Below the pieces are notes generated by a model that saw nothing but the letters and a program-made list of their open reading frames with translations, was not told the origin of the DNA and did not search any database. A stretch of 64,000 nucleotides of DNA, taken from contig CM114272.1 of assembly GCA_050084515.1 (NCBI GenBank), positions 40,114,001 through 40,178,000 on the forward strand. The letters run 5' to 3'. The position numbers were made by a program, and so were the translations under genes. This document shows positions 33,131 to 44,258 of the stretch, one piece after another (within the stretch, counting starts at the first letter, position 1; every line of letters begins with the position of its first letter). The DNA comes from Blasia pusilla. Its lineage: Eukaryota > Marchantiophyta > Marchantiopsida > Blasiales.

Positions 33131-33625
33131 TGTCGCGCCCCTACTCTCCTTGAACGTCAATCTTTAGTGTTGCGGAAGCGTGCGTTCAGTAGGTCACGAA
33201 CTCATCGCCGATCTGCACCCAAACACGCACTCTCGTTAGTCAGGTTTGGCCAACCGGCGTTCCAACCCACTGAGTTCTCAACTCGACGTCTCATCAAGCT
33301 CAACCTTCCTTAGTTCCTAGTTTCCAAAACAGGGCAAGTCCTTCAAGACTTGGAACAGACTTCCTGGTTAGTCCAGGGATCTGAAACGGCACTTGCGCGC
33401 CTAGCGATCCCAACTGTTCAACGGACCTCGTCCGAGCTCCAAACCGAGACCCAAGTAATTGAGTCGCGGCGTGAAATCCAAGAGGGATGTCTAAAATCGC
33501 CTCAATGGACTTGGTGCAGGTTTTCCAACCCAACCCCCAAACTCGCGTTCCGTTCCATGCCCTTGAGCCGCCCCACGGCGCCCAAAGTGGGGTTTGGGTT
33601 CCAAGCACTCTCGGAGACCTTCCCT
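33131..33625 (-). repeat. Partial LTR in tandem with a full LTR
   Basis: It begins TGTCGCGCCC and follows the LTR for about 490 bp to CGGAGACCTTCC, then the LTR start recurs as TCGTGCCCCTACTC at 33626. The breakpoint is near the mid-LTR position where copy 1's extra half begins. Confidence 0.88.
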
Positions 33626-34626
33626 CTCGTGCCCCTACTCTCCTTGAACGTCAATCTTTAGTGTTGCGGAAGCGTGCGTTCAGTAGGTCACGAACTCATC
33701 GCCGATCTGCACCCAAACACGCACTCTCGTTACTCAGGTTTGGCCAACCGGCGTTCCAACCCACCGAGTCCTCAACTCGGCGTCTCATCAAGCTCAACCT
33801 TCCTTAGTTCCTAGCTCCCAACACATGGCAAGTCCTTCCACACTTGGAACAGACTTCCTGGTTAGTCCAGGGATCTGAAACGGCACTTGCAAGCCTAGCG
33901 ATCCCAACTGTTCAACGGTCCTCGTGTGAGTTCCGAACCGAGACCCAAGTAATTGAGTCGCGGCGTGAAATCCAAGAGGGATGTCTAAAATCGCCTCAAT
34001 GGACTTGGTGCAGGTTTTCCAACCCAACGCCCAAACTCGCGTTCCGTTCCATGCCCTTGAGCCGCCCCGCGGCGCCCAAAGTGGGGTTTGGGTTCTAAGC
34101 ACTCTCGGAGACCTTCCCCCTTACTAGTACTTATGGGGTTCTCCAATAACCCCTCTCCTTTGGGAAAAGAAGTTCGGGCCCTTCATTGTGGCCCTCAACC
34201 CAACTTCACTACAGTCGTTTTCGGGTCGTATCTCAGCCGCTGCTCATGCGTTTGCAGCAATCTTTGGTGCGTTTTGACCGGCTCTCCATAAGCTTTCCAA
34301 CGCACCTTTATTTGCTCCAAACGCATCTTGGTGCTAGAAGTTATGGCCATAAATACAGTCGGAAACTCTCAAACGCTAGTGGCGTTTCCAAATCCGGATC
34401 TTCCCTTTGGCAACCCACTTCCTAGACTCGACTTCTTTCAAGTCTCATTCCGCGTTTGGTCCAGGTTTCTCAGTCGTGACCATAACACCTGAAACGCGAC
34501 TCATCGCTCGCAACTCGTCTCTTGTCTTCTCTTTGAGACAACTCCAACGCGCAAACCATCTTAGCGTGAGCCCGCTAATGTTCCGATGTTCCGCTTGGCA
34601 CTTGTTTGGTCATGAGGGTCGCGACA
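33626..34626 (-). repeat. 3' LTR of gypsy copy 2
   Basis: About 1 kb, ending GGGTCGCGACA at 34626. Directly inside is the polypurine tract, read AAAAGAGGGGTGAG on the minus strand, which primes plus-strand DNA synthesis. Confidence 0.9.
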
Positions 34627-35317
34627 CTCACCCCTCTTTTAGAGGTTGATGCCCTCATCAACGCAAACCTTTATTATGTCAAGTCTCCTGGGCAGCCTAC
34701 CCGTTGACATTGAATTGCGTTCTGGTGGCTAACCCGCAATTCAACGTAGTCTCTAGTTGTCGCTTTGCCCCACTTAGAATTATTAGGCTCTCATCTTCGA
34801 TAAGCCTGGACTAGTTCCAAGGAACTAACCTATCAAATAAGCTAACTAAGTGTGCAACCTTAGACTCTTTCGACTCATTACTGTAAACATCACACCTGTT
34901 TACCTGGTCCACAAATCGTACTACTATTGGGTCGCTCTCGTATTCGACTTAGGCGCGTCACTAAGTTTACTTATATGGCCACAAGTAAGATCACCCCAAG
35001 CCCCAAGACAGACTTCATCTGCCCCGCCCACGCTAGGGCGAGCCCGAGTGTTATTCAACACAAGGTCCTGTTCTAGGTGCTTATCCACATACGAGCTCTC
35101 ACCTCAAATACTCCTTGTATGTCCTCTTGTCATACATTCTAAATCTATGATGAACGACTCATAGCCATGCACTACCACATACAAATTGCAATCAACACTG
35201 GTATCGAATCTCCAAATCCATACACTCCTTTATTGCAACACTAGCATATTCTAGTTACAACGGCCTTCGGCCCAAGATTCCACTGGTTACAAGTCATGTC
35301 TCTAGCTTCTCCTCGTA

Positions 35318-36070
35318 CTAACGTATGTGCTTCGCTTGTGTTTGCTTGAAGTCACGCAACAACTCTTGCCCGTGTTCCAAATCCGCCTCTGCAATCCAAG
35401 TCGCCTCCTTCACATGGTAGCCCTTCCATTTTACCAAGTATTCATACTTGTTGGCCCGACGCCTCGAACGTAAGATGGTCTCCACCTCAAACTCCGGCTC
35501 TTCATTTACGATGACCGGGTGCGGTCTCACCACCTGTCTCCGCTCGAAACGTCCATTATCTTGAAGATATTTCTTCAACAATGACACATGAAAGGTCGGG
35601 TGAATCTTGAACACGTCCGGCAGCCTCAACGTATACACATCCTCAAACGGGTTTGCCACAATCACATACGGTCCAGCATACTTGGCAGACAACTTCGAAG
35701 ACAACTCTTTCGAAAGAGTGAGATTCTTTACACTCAACCACACTTGTTCTCCAATTTGGAATCGTACTTGGCGCTGACTCTTGTTAGCATGCTTAACGTA
35801 CCTCCTTTGAGACTTTGCAAGACTTCGCCTCGCGCGCTCTTCCCGTTCTCGCATATCTACCAACAAACCTTCTGCCGTCGCTTGTCGTGTTCGTGCCAAT
35901 GTAGTACCCTTCGAAAGGGCTAGATCAAGAGGCCCTTCTGGCTCTCGTCCATTTGCCAGGAGAAACGGAGATTCTCCGATTGCGAGAATGCTTGGTCGAG
36001 TTGTAGCAAAGATTCCGCCATGCTCACCATCGACCCAATCGCGTTGATCAAGACCGACATAATTCCTCAA
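35318..36070 (-). pseudogene. Gypsy integrase C-terminus and chromodomain (copy 2)
   Basis: A 250-residue open frame. It has the GPLDLALSKGTTLARTRQATAEGLL linker, EQVWLSVKNLTL, the integrase tail AGPYVIVANPFEDVYTLRLP and the chromodomain YEYLVKWKGYHVKEATWIAEADLEH. It reads through the position (CGA) that is TGA in copy 1. The catalytic core upstream is damaged, so the frame alone is not an active integrase. Confidence 0.88.
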
Positions 36071-36480
36071 TCTCGATTCACGATAGAGTTTACCTTTTCA
36101 TCTGTCCATCCCTGCTGCAGTGGGTGGAAAGCCATAGTGAAACTCAGCTTGGTCTTAAACCTTTCGAACAAGTGCTTCCGGAAAGCTTTGGTAAACTTTG
36201 ATCCCGATCCAAACAATGCTCCTCGGCAAACCATGAGCACGCCACCAGCTATCGAGGAATAGTTGCGCCGTCAGATACGCCGTTCGGAATCCACCGTCGC
36301 ACGAATCTCGCCAACTTGCTAAACCGATCAACAATCACAAGTATAGCGTTGTAGCCCCAGATTCGGAAGACTCGTGATGAAATCCATACTCACACTTTGC
36401 AAGGGTCCTTCGGGATCGGCAAGGGATGCAAGCAAGTCCTATTTCTTATCATAAGAGACTCTATTCGCTTGGGGGGTCAC
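36071..36480 (-). pseudogene. Integrase core with many small indels (copy 2)
   Basis: Homologous to 12550-13070 of copy 1 base by base, but with repeated 1-3 base losses and local replacements. Examples are 36050-36130, 36190-36300 and 36420-36480. No frame stays open for more than a few dozen codons. Confidence 0.75.
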
Positions 36481-37840
36481 ATGTCTTCACATATTGAGCA
36501 ACATCCTCCTTCATGTTGGGCCAAAAGAACCGCCGACGTAACAACTAGCGAGATTTCTCTCCTTTTATCACCCGGCAAGGGCCCGTCGTGACATTCCGCT
36601 AACACCTTGGTTCGCATTCTACCTTGCCCTACATAGATCCTACTCTGTTTGAACCTTAGTAAACCGTGCCTCAAACTTATGTTGGCCACCTTTTCACCCT
36701 GCTTCAACTTCCTCAGGTATTCCCCTGCTTGAGCATCCTTCATATATCCTTCACAAATCCTTCTCTCCAGATCTGTTTCCTTAGGGAACATTGCTCTCAA
36801 GACCTGTGTCGTCGATGGCATGTGTTCCTCCTTGCGACTTAACGCATCTGGAATCACATTATCTTTACCTGGCTTGTGGATCAACTCTACATCCATCAGC
36901 GCCAAGGTATCATGCCACCGCAGTTGTTTTGGTGTCACTCGATCCTGGGTCTCAAAATACTTGAGTGATATATTATCGGTGAATACTCAAGTCCTGTGGA
37001 GCCCTAGATAATGCCGCCACTTCCTCAAGCAATGTACCACCGCGAACAACTCTTTCTCGTGAGTAGGCCATCTCCTTTCAGTGTCGCTAAGCTTCTTGCT
37101 CTCATATGCCACCGGTGTCCCTTCTTGCACCAACATTCCTGCAACCGCGAAATCACTAGCATCGGTATGCACTTCGAACGGTTTGTCAAACTCCGGCAGC
37201 TTTAACACTGGTTCATGCGATAGAATCTGCTTCACTCGGTTGAATGCCTCATTAACTTCCTGGGTCCAAGTCGTGTTGGCAAACTTTGCTGTCCAATCCG
37301 TGAGAGGTCTCACAATCCCCGAAAAGTTTTTCACATAAGTACGATAAAATTGCACCGCACCTATGAACCTCCTCATCCCCTTTACAGTGGATGGGGGTTC
37401 CCACTCGGAAATCGCCTTTACCTTCCCCATGTCTAGACTGACGCCATCTGCACTGACCACGTGACCCAAGAATTTGATCTTACTCAAACCAAATTCGCTC
37501 TTCTCTACATTCGCATACAGCTGATTTGCCCTTAGCTTAGACAAGACCGCTCTCGCATGTCGAACGTGCTCCTCTAGTGACTTTGAATAGATAAGTATGT
37601 CATCGATATAGATGATAACATTCTCATCCATTTCCTTGTGAAAAATGGAGTTCATCAATGTGGTGAACGTCGGAGGCGCGTTACATAGACCGAAAGGCAT
37701 CACTACAAACTCAAAGGAACCGTATCTCGTCCTGCACGTAGTCTTCTCCACATCTGCCTCGGCAATCCGAATCTGGTAATATCCTGACTTCAAGTCAATC
37801 CTACTGAAATATCTCGCGCCTGCCAGCCTATCAAAGAGAT
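36477..37840 (-). pseudogene. Gypsy RT and RNase H (copy 2), N-terminus deleted
   Basis: 37840-36987 is open: it starts inside RT (SGYYQIRIAEADVEKTTC), continues through MPFGLCNAPPTF and the YIDD block into RNase H (AGMLVQEGTPVAYESKKLSDTERRW), and shows the sequence uninterrupted by the MULE. A frameshift near 36950 leads into 36938-36477 (VELIHKPGKDNVIPDALSRKEE). It serves as the empty-site reference for MULE A. Confidence 0.88.
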
Positions 37841-37849
37841 CAGCCTATC

Positions 37850-38653
37850 AAAACATGGCAAGTCTTTTTAGACTTGGAACAGACTTCCTGATTAGTCTAG
37901 GAATCTAAAACGGAACTTGCGCGCCTAGCGATCCCTAGTGTTCAACGGACCTCATGCGAGTTCCAAATCGAGACCCAAGTAATTGAGTCGCAGGGTGAAA
38001 CCCAAGAGGGATGTCTAAAATCGCCTCCGTAGACTTGGTTCAGGTTTTCCAACCCAACCCCAAACTCTCGATCCGTTCCATGCCCTTGAGCCGCCCCATG
38101 GTGCCCAAAGTGGGGGTTCGAGTTCCAAGCACTCTCGGAGACCTTTCCCCTTACTAGTACTTTTGGGGTTCTCCAATAACCCCCCTTTGGAAAAGGAGGG
38201 TCGGGCCCTTCATTGTGGCCCTCAACCCGACTCTACTTACAGTCGTTTCTGGGTTGTTTCTCAGCCGCTGCTCATGCGTTTGCAGAGATCTTTAGTGCGT
38301 TTGAACCCGCTTTCCATAAGCCTTCCAACGCACCATTTTTTAATCCAAACGCATCTTGGTGCTAAAAGTTATGGTTATAAATATAGACGGAAACTCTGAA
38401 ACGCTAGTGGCGTTCCAAATCCGGAGTCTTCCTTTGGCAACCCACTTTCTAGACTCGACTCCTTTCAAGTCTTATTCCGCATTTGGTCCAGGTTTCTTGG
38501 TCACGATCACAACATCTGAAACGCAAAACCTCGCTCGCGTCTCGTTTCTTGTCTCTTCTTCGAGACTACTCCAACGCGCAAATCATGTTAGCATGAGCAC
38601 GCTAATGTTCCGATGTTCCGATTGGCATTCGTTTGGTCATGAGGGTCACGACA
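37850..38653 (-). repeat. 5'-side LTR fragment of copy 2
   Basis: It picks up the LTR at the CAAAACATGGCAAG motif (compare 33324) and runs to GGGTCACGACA. The junction with RT carries an 11-bp repeat AGCCTATCAAA (37825-37835 and 37842-37852). Confidence 0.87.
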
Positions 38654-38948
38654 TCCGATGTGGAGTTGGATCCACATAGGGGGGAAGTTGGCATTCAAGC
38701 TAGACTCCCTTGATCATTTACATTTTTAGAGGCTCTCTGGACCCCATCGATGTCCATTGAGGAGTGTTTTTGTCGATTTTGTACACATATACATCGCTAC
38801 ACAACATACATCGTTATCATCGAACATACACACCAACACGCACGATCCCATTCTAACTAATGGCATCCAATTATCAAGACAATAAGTAACAAAATATCTC
38901 CAATAAATTAAGCGGAACTCTCCGTCACAAGGTTTCATAAATATGCAC

Positions 38949-38950
<2 letters not shown>

Positions 38951-39026
<76 letters not shown>
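38951..39026. repeat. Microsatellite (CT)38
   Basis: 76 bases of uninterrupted CT dinucleotide. Confidence 0.98.
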
Positions 39027-39029
<3 letters not shown>

Positions 39030-40319
39030 TGGGTTTAAACCCCAAAACTACAAGTCCCGACAGGCCTGGTATGTTGGGACGACATGTTCTAAAGCACTGC
39101 TCCTGGGTAGCTTATAATGAGTGAACCGCGTGCAAGCAATATAGCAATACTCTGTGTCGAGTTGCCCATTGCTGTAGTTGGAACCTGTAGTGAGCTTGCG
39201 ATGTCGTTCCCCTGGTTGGTAGGTGTGGATTAGTGTGGATTAGTGTGTCATGTAATCCATGTGACTTGTGGCAGTTGTGCCACAAGTAAGGTGTCCAGTG
39301 GACTTAGTTGGAGAAATGGAGACCTCTCCTTCTTTTGAAGCTGGATTCATGGGCCCTCCTCTGCAGCTTAATGTCATGGCTATTCACCTTGGCAGGTAGT
39401 GATGATCTCTGGGGGTAACAAGCGGGCTCTCTTTGGGCACCCTGCCGCTTGGAGGTAGCCCCCCGACAAATAGGACAGCGAGTCCCCTGTGCCGGACTCT
39501 CGGTGGGAGCTTAAACATTCTCCCAGATCCTAAATCAGTTGTTTGCCAAACCTCTACATATAATCAGCGGCCTTGAGCCCAACATATCTCCGTCCTCCCA
39601 AGCTTGTGAGGAGTATCAGTTCACCTATCAAAGGCGCATACCAAAGCCCAGCATCCCCAAGCTAGGTGGGGAATACCGGCATGTTTATGTGAGATGCTCA
39701 AAGGCCACCCGGAGTTCGGACCTGGGCAGCGAGTTCAATCTGGTCTCTGAGGAGGAGACCACGGTTCCACATGATCATTTTTGGTGTACGTCCCACGTGA
39801 GACTTTGTCTCATTTAAGATCATGTGCGCAGCTTTGGGCTTTGAATTTCGGCTCTCTGGGGTTACTCGGATGATGAACGGCAATCAATGTATCTTCAAGG
39901 CGTCTATCAAGGGCGAGAGGAGGCCAATACTTGGCTTGCCACAAAAACCAGGTGTCTCAAGATCCGAGACGTGCCTACAACCGGAGGGCTATGGTAGTCG
40001 AGGGTGGTTCCGGCTTGAAGGAAAGGCCCATCTCCAAAAACCGCTGGTGATCTACACACCTAATGTCTTTAGTGTTCTCCAAGGGACCAGCGATGAAGAG
40101 CCTGCACATGAAGAAGTTCCATGTCGCAGCGACCACACCGACGCCAAAAAGCGTGCCCGATCCCCAACCCACTTAGTGACAGTCTCCGTTTGGGTACTGG
40201 AACTTCGTGGACTAACCCATGCAATGAAGCAGTGGAGGTTGCTGAAGTTTTCCTGAAAAATCAAATACATATATGGGGTCAGAAACTTGGGAAACCAAGT
40301 TAATGGAGATACCCCATGT
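39027..40319. other. Region upstream of LINE, possible 5' part of the element
   Basis: No convincing protein. A plus-strand frame at 39539-39817 and another at 39822-40256 could be a decayed first ORF of the LINE, but they show no recognisable RNA-binding motif. A small hairpin (CTTGTGGCA / TGCCACAAG) lies at about 39266-39288. Confidence 0.35.
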
Positions 40320-40380
40320 ACCACACTATGCATGGTTTGGAAAGATGTGCAAGACCAAGCGAACAACAACAGAGAGGTAT

Positions 40381-40760
40381 GAAGGGTGTCGGGTTCTTCA
40401 TCAAAGACTTCATGGTGGACAGTGTGAGATCATTAGCACAGGGCTCGAGTATGAACACAAAGATATGGGTCAAAGTCCAATGAGTGCAACTCGCGGGATA
40501 TGTATATCGGGTGTATTTACATGCCTACAAACATTGAATGCTGCTCTTCAGAACAGAGGCATCGTTTGATAGTGTGAAAACCGATTGCCTTGGGTTCCGG
40601 ACAAAGGGGAACATAGTCTTGCTTTGGGAGACTTCAACAATTTGGGTGGGGCAAGGCACCGATCCCCAAGCGGAGATTGGGATGTTTGGAGATGTGAGAG
40701 TGAATGGCAATGGCACGGCTGATCACGATGTTGAGGGAACTTCAAGCGATGGCACTTAAT
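40381..40760 (+). pseudogene. LINE apurinic-like endonuclease domain, frameshifted
   Basis: Motifs in changing frames: GVGFFIKDFMVDSVR (about 40386), MYIGCIYMPT (about 40500) and LGDFN at 40624-40638, where the overlapping longer frame reads LLWETS. This is the order of the APE-type endonuclease that nicks target DNA for target-primed reverse transcription. At least two frameshifts inactivate it. Confidence 0.72.
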
Positions 40761-41389
40761 GATAGGCATAAGGTGGGATCCCCGGCTTGGACTAGGGTCA
40801 ACTTCAAGGAGAATGAGAGCTCCATTGTGGACTACATAGTGTGGATGAGGAACTCTACACACGCACCGGGAAGATCACGGTGGATCGACGGACATTGAAG
40901 ATCAGATCATTCATTGGTCTCGGGACAGAGTTGCAACAAAGGCTAAAATGCTCGACCAAACCAGTGAAGAGGGTGATCAAGAAATGGAGGATAGAGGACT
41001 TCAAGATGAGGGCAACAAGAAGGTGTACATTGGCAAGCTGGAAGAAAATCTCTTGGCATTTGACACTTTCATTGAATCTACCGTCAAGACCTTTGGGTTC
41101 ACAAGAACAACTGTGGACATGGTGTTGGCATGGTGGGAGCGTGGAGTGACAGATGCCACCGAGAGATTGTCGGTCGGAGAAATTGATAATATCGGCAGAG
41201 CCGTCAAATGGTGGTCCTTGGAACTCAAAGCGACCATTGCCAAACGAAAGAAGCGTATGTCACAAGTGCCAAAGCCAGGGGCGATGCATCCTTGTGGGCG
41301 AGTATGTGGCCCCACGCAGGAAACCCGTCTTCTTGTGCGCATGCACAAGAAGAAAATGAACAAGCCACATACTCATCCATCAATGAGAA
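40761..41389 (+). pseudogene. LINE linker between endonuclease and RT
   Basis: Coding-like plus-strand sequence (for example LEENLLAFDTFIESTVKTFGFTRTTVDMV, 41040-41120). No catalytic motif is seen, as is usual between the two domains. Confidence 0.5.
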
Positions 41390-43095
41390 TTGCACCGAGA
41401 ATTAGAAAAAGTTCTGGATGGAAGTGCAGAAATTGAGCAAGGCCAGGGGCGAAACGACGTAAAGGACTTGAAGAGAAAAGACGGTGGAATGGTGACCACG
41501 GCTAAACAGATCCGACATGTGTTGGAAGGCCATTACAAGGAGTTAGGCGGGAAGCCGCTCGGACATCCCTTGAAGAGCAGAACCGAGAGGGTGGTGGAGG
41601 ATTTTGTTAAGATACAACGGGAGAAGGCGGATGATGAGGTTGAGCTGGGCAACCCATATAATGATTGGTTCTCCCTGGTTGAGGTGGGAGCAGCGATCAA
41701 AGAACTTGTGAACCACAAAGCGGGCGGTGGTGATGAGCTTGTGAATGAGCTGTTGAAGTATGGCGATCTTTGCTATGGCTCGTTCTCTAGTGAGTCTCTT
41801 CAACCTGGTCCGGCGGGCGAAGTCATCCCACAAAGATGGCGGATGGGAGTCATCGTGAACCTCTTCAAGAAGGGTGAGCGAGAAGACCCTGAAACTACTG
41901 GGGTATTACATTGCTTAGTGTAGTCGGGAAGCTCCTGCCGTATACTCAACAACAGGATATCTATCTACCGGAGGAGAATTTTGTCATCAAGGAAGGCCAG
42001 GCTAGCTTCCGGCAAGCCGAGGATGCGTGGACCACATCTTCACCTTGATCGAGATCATCCAGGGTAGGAAAAAGAGGGAAACCCACCTATTGCTTCTTCT
42101 TGGACCTCAAGAAGGCATACGACACTATATGGCGTGGACGGGCTTTCTTATAGCTTTGTGGAAGGTGAAATGAGAGGGAAAATGTGGAGGGTGGTGGAGA
42201 AGATGTACAGAACACAAGGAGTAGAGTTTTGGTGAATGGACAAAAGAGTGGGACATTCGACATCAAGCAAGGAGTGGCTCAAGGATGCCCGCTCTCCCCC
42301 ACCCTCTTCAACATTTTCGTGAATTCCCTATTGGAAGAAATGGAGGATAGTGGACTAAGCATACGGGTGGGAAACAGCTCTATTGTTGCCCTGATGTTTG
42401 CTGATGACTTTGGTGGCCTCGAGGAAACAGGAGAGAAACTCCAAGAGATGATCTCCCTGACCAAAATCTGGTGTGACATGTGGGGCATGGAGGCAAATGT
42501 ACTGAAGTGCAGTGTGATGATTTTCAATGGCAAGGAGGAGGACCAAGACCAACAATGGTACTGGGGTGACCAAGAGATCCCCCGTGTGGCTACCTACACC
42601 TATCTGGGCATAGAATTCTCGGAAGATTGCATGTGGGATGCACACATCAAGAAGACTACTGAGAAAGGCCACAAGAAGGTGAACGGTTTGTCCAGATTCC
42701 TATAGTGCCGAGACATCACATCAGAAGTAAAGCGATGTGTCATTTTGCATACCATTCGTCCCTCGCTGGAATACGGGGCAGCAGTGTGGGATGCCAACAC
42801 CAAACAAAGGGATAGGCTTGAAGTTGTGCAGCTGAAGGCGTTTCGGGGTATGATGTCAACTTCATCACGAACAACCCGCGTTGGTGTGAGATCAAAACTA
42901 GGTGTGGAACCCTTGGAGGATAGACGTGAGATCGCCAAGTTGAAATGGCGGAGGCAGGTGGAGACAATGGACTCCCATCGCTATCCTAAAAAGGTGATGG
43001 GGAAAACCTGGACCCAAAGAAGATCCGTAAAACAGGCCAAATCTTGGATGAAAAAGGTTCAAGAGATTGTGCAAGCATCAAGCTCCCAGGCCTGA
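41390..43095 (+). pseudogene. LINE reverse transcriptase and C-terminal domain, frameshifted
   Basis: Open pieces: 41390-41923 (N-terminal RT: VEVGAAIKELVNHKAGGGDELVNELLKYG), then FLDLKKAYDTIWR at about 42095 after a frameshift, then 42184-42705 with QGVAQGCPLSPTLFNIFVNSLLEEM and the catalytic FADD motif (about 42400), a one-codon stop at 42706 (TAG), and 42745-43095. Motif order is that of a non-LTR RT. Damage is moderate. Confidence 0.85.
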
Positions 43096-43110
43096 ATGTG
43101 GGGAGCAAGA

Positions 43111-43900
<790 letters not shown>

Positions 43901-44258
43901 AAACCAAACCCATTCTCCTAATGAGAGGCTTGGGTAATACACACAAGGCAAGGAGGACCATTGCTCCGCCGCCTTATGCCAAGAGGTTCAACAAATAGAG
44001 AATGAGCTCTTAAGCTCTCTATCTTGGAGGTATACCTACTTCCCTCTCCCAAGCTCTCTCTATGGTAACCTATGCTCGCAGGTCACTTCCTTGGCTCTTG
44101 ACCTGCTGTAGCGGCTCAAGGCTTCTTCCCAAAGTATAAAATCAACTATACTAAAAACGATAACTTACTCAAAATAGTAATTTTCTCAATATGGCTCCAA
44201 ATGAGCCCAAACAAAAGGGGAAACCTTCTCTCTCAGGTTACCTCTTTATAGGTCATCC

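Larger units (their letters stand above)
33131..38653 (-). mobile_element. Ty3/gypsy chromovirus (copy 2), internally deleted
   Basis: Same family as copy 1. Layout in plus coordinates: truncated LTR (33131-33625), full LTR (33626-34626), 3' untranslated segment, chromodomain, damaged integrase, RNase H, RT, then a direct jump into a truncated LTR (37850-38653). Gag, protease, PBS and the start of RT are missing. No matching 5-bp duplication is visible at the outer ends (GGTAG left, TCCGA right), so at least one end is not the original. Confidence 0.9.
40320..43110 (+). mobile_element. LINE (non-LTR retrotransposon), decayed
   Basis: Endonuclease, reverse transcriptase and a C-terminal region follow each other on the plus strand with several frameshifts. 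The 5' end, poly(A) tail and target duplication were not found, so the limits are those of recognisable coding sequence. The clade is unresolved: the C-terminal LEYGAAVWDANTK and LGVEPLEDRREIAKLKWRR blocks are not what I expect of plant L1. Confidence 0.8.

Noticed and set aside
33131-38653. Intact autonomous retrotransposon
   Set aside because: Gag, protease, PBS and the RT start are absent and the integrase core is riddled with indels.
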